From Pontibacillus chungwhensis BH030062 (GTDB lineage: Bacteria; Bacillota; Bacilli; Bacillales; BH030062), in contig NZ_AVBG01000002.1 of the NCBI RefSeq assembly GCF_000770675.1, forward strand, positions 124,001 to 188,000: a stretch of 64,000 nt of DNA. The letters run 5' to 3'. Positions 1 to 7,364 of this stretch are shown here, one piece after another (the first letter of the stretch is position 1; the number at the start of each line of letters is the position of its first letter). Both the position numbers and the translations under genes were made by a program. A model generated the notes under the pieces. The model ran no database searches. It was given only the letters and a program-made list of their open reading frames with translations, and was not told the DNA's origin.

Positions 1-842
1 AGAGCCCTGTCCCGGCTTTTACGCTGGTCCGCGGTAAGTTTTTGCGCCACTACGCGCGCCATAACAGAACTGCGCTTATCACCACCGACTTTTATGAAGC
101 CATAATCCACGATTTCCCCCGGCTCTTCATCTTTTAAGTCTTCTTCAGGCTTAATTTGAGTCCATCCTTCATTTGGATTCCCTGTCCAAAACTTGGTTTG
201 ACTTGGTACTCGAGTAATTAAAGAAGCTTCACTCTTGAAAATTTCATTAATAATACTTGCCGAATAAAACCCTAAATCCCTTAAAATTAAATCTCCCAAT
301 CTCTCCGATTTAATAAGTTCACGAGCCGCGTCTTTATCGCTTCTGGTTTCTGGATCAACTGAATGGTACAAGAATTTTCCTTCGAGATACTCATATTCCA
401 ACTGCACTTTTACACCATTGCCTTGAATTCCGGGATAATCTTCATAGTCTTTTGGAAGACGGAAAGATGTCGCATCCATAATTCGAATACGCGAGAATAA
501 GGCATGCTTTTCGATAAGAGATGGAATGCCTTCTTGTTGATCAGATAGCTGGTGGTACATCTTTTTTAAGAAAGAAACGGCTTTTGCGTTAAACCGTTCA
601 TTCAGCGCTTGTTTGGAAATGGACGTTTTGAATTGATAGCCAATCGCACTACATAAGTTCGGTAAACTATTCTTTCCGATTGAGTTTTTAAGAAGCGTAC
701 AAAGAACTAAAAAGGCCTCGGGTTTTAGCTTTCCTGTACGTTGCTGAAAACCGGTTTCTTGGGCTACTCCCTTAACGAATTCTGGATTGAAAGTATTAAA
801 TATGACTTTAGCCATGGTTTTAATCTGTTTGTTAAGCATCAT
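1..842 (-). CDS. IS4-family (IS231-like) transposase, C-terminus cut by window edge
   Basis: The frame is open for 280 codons from ATG at 842 to the left edge; the stop lies outside the window. It is a DDE transposase of the IS4 family. The first catalytic aspartate is probably D123 in IMDATSF and the second D189 in LRDLGFYS; the glutamate of the YREK region would lie off the window. An AAGGA ribosome site lies 7 nt before ATG-ATG, inside a hairpin at 849-880. The element's end is probably at 931, where the sequence CATAGCCGTCAAGCTAAG (minus strand) resembles the terminal repeats I remember for IS231. No frameshift is visible, so it may be intact. Family is fairly sure; the exact IS name is not known. 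Confidence 0.85.
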   Translation of the reverse strand, partial: MMLNKQIKTMAKVIFNTFNPEFVKGVAQETGFQQRTGKLKPEAFLVLCTLLKNSIGKNSLPNLCSAIGYQFKTSISKQALNERFNAKAVSFLKKMYHQLSDQQEGIPSLIEKHALFSRIRIMDATSFRLPKDYEDYPGIQGNGVKVQLEYEYLEGKFLYHSVDPETRSDKDAARELIKSERLGDLILRDLGFYSASIINEIFKSEASLITRVPSQTKFWTGNPNEGWTQIKPEEDLKDEEPGEIVDYGFIKVGGDKRSSVMARVVAQKLTADQRKSRDRA

Positions 843-848
843 AAAATC

Positions 849-880
849 ATCCTTCCATAGAAATTTCTTCATGGAAGGAT
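849..880 (-). promoter_or_regulatory. Hairpin hiding the transposase ribosome binding site
   Basis: Arms ATCCTTCCAT and ATGGAAGGAT are a perfect 10-bp inverted repeat around a 12-nt loop. The AAGGA Shine-Dalgarno of the transposase lies in the 3' arm of the minus-strand transcript. IS231 elements are known to use such a structure to block translation from read-through transcripts; function here is by analogy. Confidence 0.75.
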
Positions 881-931
881 AACGTTTAGATGAGGGATTA
901 CGAAATCGTTCAGCTTAGCTTGACGGCTATG
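881..931. mobile_element. Terminal part of the IS4-family element (end at 931)
   Basis: Between the hairpin and 931 is the non-coding end of the insertion sequence. At 932 the sequence changes abruptly to CGCAGTTTCCAGGCCCACC, which matches the interior of the repeat family A seen elsewhere in this window (for example 19036-19054). This fixes the junction. The other end of the IS is outside the window, so a target duplication cannot be read. Confidence 0.7.
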
Positions 932-976
932 CGCAGTTTCCAGGCCCACCTTTGCCATATTAGGATGAACGGAAAC
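932..976. repeat. Repeat A0: right-hand remnant of a family A hairpin element, cut by the IS
   Basis: The sequence runs from CGCAGTTTCCAGGCCCACC to the outer end ACGGAAAC, the normal right half of family A. The left half is missing because the IS4-family element sits there; it may resume beyond the left edge. Compare the complete copies at 18902, 27118, 37116 and 61643. Confidence 0.8.
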
Positions 977-1017
977 ACGTCATATAAGGGGAAACAAGAT
1001 TACTTGATGTGATCGCA

Positions 1018-1124
1018 GGGCCGTTAACCTATATAACGCCAGGGCTTGCTCCAGGACTGCTAGACTGCTGGGAGAAAGCGCGTTGTACCCGGGCAAGCCC
1101 AAGCACTATAAACGTAACGGACCC
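1018..1124. repeat. Repeat B0: degenerate, internally deleted family B element
   Basis: The outer ends GGGCCGTTA and TAACGGACCC are inverted repeats and match the ends of complete family B copies at 19137 and 61422. The inner arms AGGGCTTGCTCCAG and GGGCAAGCCC remain, but most of the core is deleted. It lies 41 bp from A0, the same A-B neighbourhood seen at other B copies. No coding function is supported between 977 and 1256. Confidence 0.7.
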
Positions 1125-1256
1125 TCATGATGAGATATTTTGTCATATTTCCGGGGAAATACGGGAGTGTTGGCATGAGAGGTCGAATTTATTTTTTGAA
1201 TCGATCGCTCTTCTATGAGCTAGTGTTCTACCTCCCTAAGTCACAACCCCTCCCCA

Positions 1257-1290
1257 CAAAAAAGAAACCGCTCGGCTTCGAACGGTTCCT
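1257..1290 (-). terminator. Intrinsic terminator after the GNAT gene
   Basis: On the minus strand AACCGTTCG-AAGC-CGAGCGGTT is followed by TTTCTTTTTT. It starts about 10 bp after the stop at 1298 and ends the transporter-acetyltransferase operon. Confidence 0.85.
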
Positions 1291-1297
1291 CCATTTC

Positions 1298-1744
1298 TTA
1301 CGTTTTCACTAACCTTACTAATTCGATGCCTTCTTCTGTCATGACAGAGTCACCTTCATAGTGAAATCCATATTTCTCATATAATTCAATGGCGGGGGTG
1401 TTACTTCTCCCAGTCATGACCTCTAATGGTAGTGGCACTTCTTCAAGTAAATGTTCAAGCAATCTAGAAGCGATTCCTTGTTGCAAATAATCAGGATGGA
1501 CTGCTAGCCTGGCTAGGACATTCACTTCACGTAATTCTTCACAGCCGATAACTCCTAAGAGTCTATTCTCTTCTCGATAACCGAAAAACATCTCATTCGT
1601 ATTCTCGATTTGCTCGGCTGTGTCTGCCATCGGAGGCAGCTTCTTAACTCCAAGAAGCCTCGCCTCAATGGGATAACTCCTTTTCTGCAGCTCAATAATC
1701 TCTTTCGCTACATCAGGGAGGTTGTTCTGTAAACGTTCGATCAC
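1298..1744 (-). CDS. GNAT-family N-acetyltransferase
   Basis: This 148-residue protein has the GNAT fold. Motif A is visible as LARLAVHPDYLQQGIASRLL with the acetyl-CoA loop QQGIAS near residues 88-93, and motif B as ELYEKYGF near 125-132. Family members transfer an acetyl group from acetyl-CoA to an amine; the substrate cannot be read. The start is GTG with AGGTG five bases upstream. The gene begins 12 bp after the stop of the NSS transporter, so the two are probably co-transcribed and end at the 1257-1290 terminator. The fold is secure. Confidence 0.88.
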   Translation of the reverse strand: MIERLQNNLPDVAKEIIELQKRSYPIEARLLGVKKLPPMADTAEQIENTNEMFFGYREENRLLGVIGCEELREVNVLARLAVHPDYLQQGIASRLLEHLLEEVPLPLEVMTGRSNTPAIELYEKYGFHYEGDSVMTEEGIELVRLVKT

Positions 1745-1756
1745 TTCATCACCTCA

Positions 1757-3097
1757 TTACAGGATCCCGACAGACGATAAGAAGATAATCGCAATACAAA
1801 CGGGCGCTACAAATTTTACTAGAAAACGCCAAATGTGTCGAATAGGACCTGCAGAAGCCATATCTGTTGCCTCAAAAGCCTCCGCCTTTGACCAGTGCCA
1901 ACCAACGAATAACGCGATGATTAAGCCACCAAGCGGCAGGAAGACATCCGAAGCCACAAACTCCATTGAGCCCATAATATCTCGATCACCGATAAGTGTA
2001 ACGTCAGACCATCTCCCCATACCAAGAGACGCTGCAACTCCGAGGAGATACATAAGCGCACCAAGAACGGCACTGGAGAACGTACGTCCCCAACCAAACT
2101 TTCGCATAAAGTAAGCGACAGGAACTTCCAAGATTGAAATAGATGATGATAAAGCCGCTAAACAAAGGAGGAAGAAGAAGACAAGGCCCACAACCCCACC
2201 AAACGGCATCTGTTCAAATACACTTGGAAGCGTAATAAAGACGAGGTTCGGCCCAGATTCAGGTGATATATTAAATGCAAACACGGCCGGGAAGATCACA
2301 ACGCCCGCGATAATGGCAAAGAATGTATCCATTAAACCGATTCCTACGGTTGCTGAGGGCAGCGACTCATCTTTTGACAAGTAACTTCCGTACGTCAACA
2401 TTCCTCCCATACCAAGACTTAAGGAGAAGAACGCTTGACCTAACGCAGCTAAATAGACGGAAGGGTCTTCAAGAATGGACCAGTTAGGCTGGAATAAGAA
2501 TTTCAAACCCTCACCAGCACCTTCTAGTGTAACGCTATAAACAGCTAGCAAGACCAACAACACCGCTAGCGTCGGCATAAAGATTTTACTAGCGCGTTCG
2601 ATTCCATCCTTCACTCCTGTTAATACAACAAGAATCGTGATGGCCATAAACAAACCATGCCAAAACAATGGAGATATAGGATTCGTTATAAAAGTACCAA
2701 AGGCTGCCTCATAGCCGCCACTAGGCGCTGTAAAGAATGAAGTATTTAGATAATTCCAAAAATAATAAAGAGACCAACCCGCTACCACGCTATAAAAGCC
2801 TAGTATGAGAAACGAACAAATTAAACCCATATACCCTTGAATAAACCAAGGCTTTTTAGGTGCTAATTTTTGATAGGAACCAACCACATCACTTTGGGCC
2901 TGTCTTCCGATACTAAATTCAGACAATAGAACCGGAATCCCGATCAGCAGCACAAATGCTAAATATAATAAAAGAAAGGCACCTCCCCCATTCTCACCTG
3001 CTACATAAGAAAAGCGCCATATATTACCCAGTCCGACCGCCGATCCCATGGCAGCTAGCATAAACCCTAGTTTGGACTGCCATTTCTCTCTTGCCAT
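1757..3097 (-). CDS. Sodium-dependent transporter, neurotransmitter:sodium symporter (NSS/SNF) family
   Basis: A membrane protein of about 446 residues with 11 to 12 hydrophobic segments. The N-terminal signature GSAVGLGNIWRF, the unwound TM1 of LeuT/MhsT-type carriers that binds Na+ and substrate, is clear. Prokaryotic NSS members import amino acids with Na+; the substrate is not predictable. I chose ATG at 3097 (MAREKWQSKLG) because GGGAG lies 10 nt before it and family members usually begin this way; ATG at 3121 is the alternative and an in-frame extension to 3196 looks untranslated. It is first in an operon with the GNAT gene. Na+-coupled uptake fits a salty habitat. Confidence 0.93.
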   Translation of the reverse strand: MAREKWQSKLGFMLAAMGSAVGLGNIWRFSYVAGENGGGAFLLLYLAFVLLIGIPVLLSEFSIGRQAQSDVVGSYQKLAPKKPWFIQGYMGLICSFLILGFYSVVAGWSLYYFWNYLNTSFFTAPSGGYEAAFGTFITNPISPLFWHGLFMAITILVVLTGVKDGIERASKIFMPTLAVLLVLLAVYSVTLEGAGEGLKFLFQPNWSILEDPSVYLAALGQAFFSLSLGMGGMLTYGSYLSKDESLPSATVGIGLMDTFFAIIAGVVIFPAVFAFNISPESGPNLVFITLPSVFEQMPFGGVVGLVFFFLLCLAALSSSISILEVPVAYFMRKFGWGRTFSSAVLGALMYLLGVAASLGMGRWSDVTLIGDRDIMGSMEFVASDVFLPLGGLIIALFVGWHWSKAEAFEATDMASAGPIRHIWRFLVKFVAPVCIAIIFLSSVGIL

Positions 3098-3213
3098 AAA
3101 CAAAGAACTCCCTTCACTCATTTTCTCTCTCTTTTTCTCTGAAATACGGAAAACTATATCACAAATCTCAAGGATTAGCGATATACTTTCAGACATTTCA
3201 AATCATTTACATT

Positions 3214-3432
3214 TTACAGACGAATATCAAAGCTCGAATTTGAAGACTGGTGCGATGAGGATTGGACAGCTTTCTTTTGAAAAGCTCTACACGGGGAGCC
3301 GGTCGTCTTCTCTACAAGAATAGAGGGGATTTCTTTCGTCTTGAACCCGTACGCTTTACACCCCCTCGGAAAAGCGGGGTTCCATGTCGTATAAAAATGC
3401 CTACACTGAAAACAGTTCACTTTGTTCTTCAC
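3214..3432 (-). CDS. Small four-cysteine protein (conserved Bacillaceae type)
   Basis: A 72-residue protein with a CFQC pair at residues 7-10 and further cysteines near 25 and 48 (PRGCKAYGF and GSPCRAF). The spacing suggests a small metal-binding fold, probably zinc or a cluster. Similar small proteins recur in Bacillaceae and are sometimes labelled uracil-DNA glycosylase, but this one is far too short for that enzyme and has none of its motifs. The start is GTG at 3432 with AAAGGGG seven bases upstream. It lies divergent from the YwaF-like gene, with 90 bp between the starts. Function unknown. Confidence 0.7.
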   Translation of the reverse strand: MKNKVNCFQCRHFYTTWNPAFPRGCKAYGFKTKEIPSILVEKTTGSPCRAFQKKAVQSSSHQSSNSSFDIRL

Positions 3433-3522
3433 CTATTTTCCCCTTTCCTGAAATCACTATACTGCCCACAACTTCTCCTTGTGATAAAATGGTGAAAATC
3501 CCAATCAGAGAGGAGAGAAGCT

Positions 3523-4266
3523 ATGGGGCGTTGGTTTAGCAATGAAGTCCATCAGCCGTTTGAGCCACTGATGACAAGTCATATTATCATTCTTAGCCTT
3601 TTCTTCGCAGGCCTCCTAACACTCATATTGAGTTACCGTCTATTCAAACGCTCCACGCGTTACACGACATTTATTAGATGGACATTATTTACCATATTAC
3701 TACTTTCAGAACTTACTTATCAGATATTTGCTATTTCAAATGATATTTGGAGCACAAGAGAATTCGTACCATTGCATTTGTGCGGAGTGGCCTCCATATT
3801 AGCTATGATTGCTCTTATAACAAGGAACAAAGCCCTCATACAATTTAATTTCTTTATAGGCATTATACCAGCGTTTCTGGCTCTTCTCACACCAGAACTA
3901 CCAAATGCTTTTCCTCATTATCGCTTTCTGAAATTTTTCTCTCATCACATGGCGATCTCTTGGGCAAGCTTGTTCTTAATCCTAACATCAAATGTTACCA
4001 TTACATTCCGCTCGCTATTAGGAACCTTCGGAGTGCTAAACCTGTACGCTATTGTTATATTCTTTGTTAATAGAGAGATTGGATCGAATTATCTATTCCT
4101 TTCAAGCGCCCCGACAGCGGAGACACCGTTGGACTTATTAGGATCAGGGGTTTGGTATTATATTAATTTAGAGCTACTCACTTTTTCCGTTTTTCTTCTA
4201 TTATATTGTGTTTATCGCGTGACCCAATCTAGGAAGAATCCTTTTAAAGAAGCTCTTGCTGAATGA
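3523..4266 (+). CDS. ywaF: TIGR02206/YwaF-family integral membrane protein
   Basis: A 247-residue polytopic membrane protein with seven or so hydrophobic segments. The conserved stretches PLHLCGVASILAMIALITRN (near residues 85-105) and a central HHMAISWASLFL match the YwaF family of Bacillus (TIGR02206, distantly related to TMEM164), for which I know no established function. The ribosome site AGAGAGGAGAG lies before ATG at 3523. The gene stands alone: the cysteine protein is divergent, and a repeat region separates it from the convergent amt gene. Symbol by family resemblance only. Confidence 0.82.
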   Translation: MGRWFSNEVHQPFEPLMTSHIIILSLFFAGLLTLILSYRLFKRSTRYTTFIRWTLFTILLLSELTYQIFAISNDIWSTREFVPLHLCGVASILAMIALITRNKALIQFNFFIGIIPAFLALLTPELPNAFPHYRFLKFFSHHMAISWASLFLILTSNVTITFRSLLGTFGVLNLYAIVIFFVNREIGSNYLFLSSAPTAETPLDLLGSGVWYYINLELLTFSVFLLLYCVYRVTQSRKNPFKEALAE

Positions 4267-4273
4267 GAGAATG

Positions 4274-4568
4274 TATCCGTTAGCCTGATTGAGCGCAGGG
4301 TGGTCCGGGAAATCACTCGCTTTCCGCGGCGAGCTGGGGAGCCTCTTCAATCGCTACGCGCTTTCCGGGGTCTCCCCTAGATTGAAAAGTGCAGGCGTGG
4401 TGCCTAGGACCGTACGGATAAGACAGCTTTTTGAAAAAGGCGACTAGCCTTTGTAAAAAAGATGACTTATCACGCTAGGTCCTCCACGCCGGAACTAGAC
4501 TGGCTCATCTGCCCACGGGAGTCTCGCAGCTTCCAGGCCCTCCTTTTCCGTTTTGAGAGACGGAAACA
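4274..4568. repeat. Repeat A1: family A element carrying a nested insertion
   Basis: Family A ends and core are recognisable (GGGAAATCACTCGCTTTCC on the left, GGGAGTCTCGCAGCTTCCAG on the right, outer end ACGGAAAC). The arms no longer match well: the left reads GGTGGTCCGGGAAAT, the right GCTTCCAGGCCCTCC. The core is split after CCCTAGA by the insertion at 4382-4494. It lies between the convergent ywaF and amt genes. Nothing coding is visible in 4267-4650. Confidence 0.8.
4382..4494. mobile_element. 113-bp MITE-like insertion flanked by CTAGA duplication
   Basis: Compared with the uninterrupted copy at 18902-19080, this A copy has 113 extra bases, flanked by CTAGA at 4377-4381 and 4495-4499. 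The insert has subterminal GGCGTGG/CCACGCC arms, further pairing (CCTAG, GATAAG/CTTATC) and a small AT hairpin in the middle. No open frame. It fits a miniature inverted-repeat element moved by a transposase elsewhere. Confidence 0.65.
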
Positions 4569-4650
4569 TACTACATAAAGAAGACAAAGAGCTGCCTCAT
4601 TAATCTATAGTAGAAGGACTATGTAACAAAAATGGTGTAATACCCAAATA

Positions 4651-4685
4651 AAACCGCCTGGGAGGAGGATCCCAGGCGGTTTTTT
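4651..4685 (-). terminator. Strong terminator after amt
   Basis: The stem CCGCCTGGGA/TCCCAGGCGG has a 6-nt loop. A U-rich run follows on the minus strand (TTTTATTT) and a T6 run on the plus strand, so it could act in both directions. It lies 13 bp past the amt stop. Confidence 0.9.
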
Positions 4686-4697
4686 GATGTGTGTTTA

Positions 4698-5972
4698 TTA
4701 ACTTGTTTGCTGCTGTTTTTGTGGTGTTCTAGAAAAGACTTCTGGATATCCGTAGCTTCCGTGCTCACTCATATCAAGACCAAGAAGTTCTTCTTCTTTT
4801 GATACACGCATGCCGCCCAATGCTTTTTGAATAATTTTAAGGAAGACAAAGGAGACAACGAAGGCATATAGCCCACTAGCTCCTACACCTAAAGCCTGAA
4901 CACCTAATTGTTCAAACCCTCCACCATATAATAGTCCTGCTCGACCGCCATTGGCAGCGGCAAGTTCTGGAGTGGCGAAGAAACCAGTTGAAAGAGTTCC
5001 CCAAATACCAGCTACGCCGTGTACAGATAGAGCGAAGATTGGATCGTCAATCTGCTTCTTCTCAAAGAAGGACATGCTATAGTGTACAATTACACCCGCA
5101 ATAAGACCGATGACAACAGCCGCCCAAGGAGCTACAAAGGCACAAGATGCGGTAATAGCAACAAGACCAGCAAGTGCACCGTTAAGCATCGTTGTAATTT
5201 GCGCTTTCTTCGTGACGATCATTGTAATAAACATTGCAGCAACCGCCCCTGCCGCTGCAGCTAATTGAGTATTTAGTGCAACATATCCAAAGAATGCCCC
5301 ATCAACCGATACCGTACTACCTGCATTGAAACCGAACCAACCGACCCATAAAAGGAGTACAGCGAGTGAAGTATAGACCTGGTTGTGACCTTCGATTTCA
5401 TTCACGCTTCCGTCTTTATTGTACTTCCCACTTCGAGGCTTCAAGATCATCGTGGCTGCAAGAGCTGCCATCGCACCTGTTAGGTGAACAACGGTAGATC
5501 CTGCGAAATCCTGCTTACCGTGTTCAGATAACCAGCCTCCTCCCCAGATCCAATGCGCTACAACTGGATAAATAAAAACAGAGAATAATACAGCGAACCA
5601 AATATAAGATGATAGCTTTGCACGTTCTGCAAATCCTCCGAATGCAATCGTTAAAGCAATTCCTGCAAATGCTAGCTGGAATACGAAGAAGACTGTTTCA
5701 GCTAAATCTCCCCCGGCATCAATCGTTCCACCATAAAAGAAGTTCGATAGGCCTACAAATGCGTTGCCTTCCCCAAAGATCATTCCATATCCAACTGCCC
5801 AAAAGACCAAAGATGAAATTCCGAATGTAAAAATCGTTTTTCCAGCAATATGGCCAGCGTTTTTCATACGGGTTGAACCTGCTTCTAAAAGAATAAAACC
5901 ACCAATCATTAAAATGACCAAAACAGCAGATACCATCGTCCATAAACTGTTCATCATACCTAATTCACTCAC
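4698..5972 (-). CDS. amtB: Ammonium transporter, Amt/NrgA type
   Basis: A 424-residue membrane channel of the Amt/Rh family with about 11 membrane segments. Typical stretches are visible: GGFILLEAGSTRMKNAG in TM1, DFAGSTVVHLTGAMAALAA in the middle and DDPIFALSVHGVAGIWGTL near the end, including the histidines of the twin-His pore. It moves ammonium or ammonia when nitrogen is scarce. The start is GTG at 5972 behind AAGGAGGAG. A TnrA/GlnR-type box (5996-6012) and a sigma-A-like promoter lie just upstream, so nitrogen control is likely. The usual partner gene glnK/nrgB is not beside it: the next gene upstream is an FAD oxidoreductase and downstream is a repeat. Confidence 0.95.
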   Translation of the reverse strand: MSELGMMNSLWTMVSAVLVILMIGGFILLEAGSTRMKNAGHIAGKTIFTFGISSLVFWAVGYGMIFGEGNAFVGLSNFFYGGTIDAGGDLAETVFFVFQLAFAGIALTIAFGGFAERAKLSSYIWFAVLFSVFIYPVVAHWIWGGGWLSEHGKQDFAGSTVVHLTGAMAALAATMILKPRSGKYNKDGSVNEIEGHNQVYTSLAVLLLWVGWFGFNAGSTVSVDGAFFGYVALNTQLAAAAGAVAAMFITMIVTKKAQITTMLNGALAGLVAITASCAFVAPWAAVVIGLIAGVIVHYSMSFFEKKQIDDPIFALSVHGVAGIWGTLSTGFFATPELAAANGGRAGLLYGGGFEQLGVQALGVGASGLYAFVVSFVFLKIIQKALGGMRVSKEEELLGLDMSEHGSYGYPEVFSRTPQKQQQTS

Positions 5973-5995
5973 TGTAACTCCTCCTTAACATTTTA

Positions 5996-6012
5996 TGTTA
6001 GGTTTCCTAACA
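5996..6012 (-). promoter_or_regulatory. TnrA/GlnR-type operator
   Basis: TGTTAGGAAACCTAACA is a perfect palindrome and an exact fit to the TnrA/GlnR consensus TGTNA-N7-TNACA. It lies 24-40 bases before the amt start and just downstream of the predicted transcription start, a position that suits repression better than activation. Confidence 0.82.
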
Positions 6013-6026
6013 TTATCTTGTATATA

Positions 6027-6054
6027 ATATTACAAGTTTTCAGATAATTGTCAA
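6027..6054 (-). promoter_or_regulatory. Predicted sigma-A promoter of amt
   Basis: On the minus strand a perfect -35 TTGACA (6049-6054) is followed after 16 bases by TAATAT (6027-6032); TATTAT overlapping it with a 19-base spacer is an alternative -10. The start would fall near 6018-6020, immediately before the operator. Confidence 0.7.
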
Positions 6055-6100
6055 CAATTTAAACAAAAAAATAAGAAACGCTCGATATAACCGCAGTTAG

Positions 6101-7345
6101 TTAAGCGTTTCCATTGTTGATTTTATTGGATTTGATCGGTAAGCGAAAATTTGAAAAAATAGGCGCATCCGGGTGCTCCCCTTTTACGATAAAGTCCCTA
6201 ATCAGGTCTGCTGCAATGGTGCAATACATCGTCCCATTACCTCCGTAGTTTAAAGCGAAGAAGCTACGAGGGAACTCAGGTTGTGGGCCAATAATCGGAA
6301 AACCATCATGAGTACTTCCAAAAACCGCTCCCCAATAATAGTCAACATGAGTCCCTTCTAAATCAGGAAAGAGAGAAAGAAGTGACCTTAGAAGTTGATC
6401 GCGTTTCGATACGAGTTGACGCTCCCTCTTGTCTTTCGTTACATAAGCTTCGTCCAACCCACCTATTATGATGCGATTGTCTTTTGTGGTCCGGGCATAT
6501 AAGTATGGCCGAGCTGTTTCCCAAATTAAACAGCGATCTTTCCAACCCGGAAAGTGAGTTACAGGTTCTGTCGCAATAGCAAAAGTGGTCTCCAATATTG
6601 CGTTCCGGTTACGCTTCATTTGCTGAGCTTCATAGCCCGTCGCATAGACAACAAACTTGGTGCGAATCGTATAATCCCCTTTCACAAGGAGTGTAACCTC
6701 TTCCTCTTCTTCATGGTGATCTACCACCTCTGTCTCTTCAAAGACTCGAAGACCTTTCTTAGCACTTGCCTCCATGAGACCTACAGTTAACTTAAAAGGA
6801 TTCACTTCAGCATCACCTTTCGAATATATAGCCCCAGGTTTAGAGAAGGAAAAGGAACGTTCTAAATCTGAGCGTTCCAAATAGTCCACACAGAAACCAT
6901 ATTTATCTAACGTTTTGTATTCTGTTTGAAGTAAAGAGAGATCCTGCTCAGAAGAAGCATAGTATAAACTATCGCGCCTTATAAATTCTGGATCTATTGT
7001 ACATTCTCGAGCTAAAGCCTCGACTTTGTCTATCCCCGCCAAGCAAAGTTGGTAGTAGCGAAGCCCATGTTCCTCTCCATAGGTTTCAATACAAGACGTC
7101 AGGGGCTTATCATTCGAAAACTGAAGGAGCCCTGTATTAGCCGATGTAGAACCATGGCCCACCTTCCGCTTCTCTACAACAATCGTATCAATACCAGCTT
7201 CAACAAGTTCCCGGGATATGATCGCACCAGAAACACCACCTCCAACTACAACCACATCACAAGTCATATTCTCGGTGATCCTTGGGTATGATTTCGCTTG
7301 TTTTAACGTATCCATCCACAATAATGACCCGGATTTTAAATTCAT
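6101..7345 (-). CDS. FAD-dependent oxidoreductase of the DAO (DadA/glycine oxidase) family
   Basis: A 414-residue flavoenzyme. The N-terminal dinucleotide-binding motif is CDVVVVGGGVSGAIISREL, followed by the acidic strand end VVEKRKVGHGSTSANTGLLQ, where GSTSANTG is typical of amine- and amino-acid-oxidising DAO enzymes. The C-terminal flavin motif is near NYGGNGTMYCTIAADLI. Such enzymes oxidise the C-N bond of D-amino acids, glycine, sarcosine or related amines. The substrate is unknown. ATG at 7345 has GGAGG eight bases upstream. The gene follows the NhaC gene by 19 bp in the same direction, so they form an operon. Confidence 0.87.
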   Translation of the reverse strand: MNLKSGSLLWMDTLKQAKSYPRITENMTCDVVVVGGGVSGAIISRELVEAGIDTIVVEKRKVGHGSTSANTGLLQFSNDKPLTSCIETYGEEHGLRYYQLCLAGIDKVEALARECTIDPEFIRRDSLYYASSEQDLSLLQTEYKTLDKYGFCVDYLERSDLERSFSFSKPGAIYSKGDAEVNPFKLTVGLMEASAKKGLRVFEETEVVDHHEEEEEVTLLVKGDYTIRTKFVVYATGYEAQQMKRNRNAILETTFAIATEPVTHFPGWKDRCLIWETARPYLYARTTKDNRIIIGGLDEAYVTKDKRERQLVSKRDQLLRSLLSLFPDLEGTHVDYYWGAVFGSTHDGFPIIGPQPEFPRSFFALNYGGNGTMYCTIAADLIRDFIVKGEHPDAPIFSNFRLPIKSNKINNGNA

Positions 7346-7364
7346 TTCCTTAGCCTCCAAGTTG

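Noticed and set aside
977-1256. Short open frames at 1009-1218 and 1127-1312
   Set aside because: They lie in a decayed repeat and its flank, lack ribosome sites and have no recognisable composition or motif.
3214-3432. Uracil-DNA glycosylase
   Set aside because: 72 residues are too few and no glycosylase motif is present.
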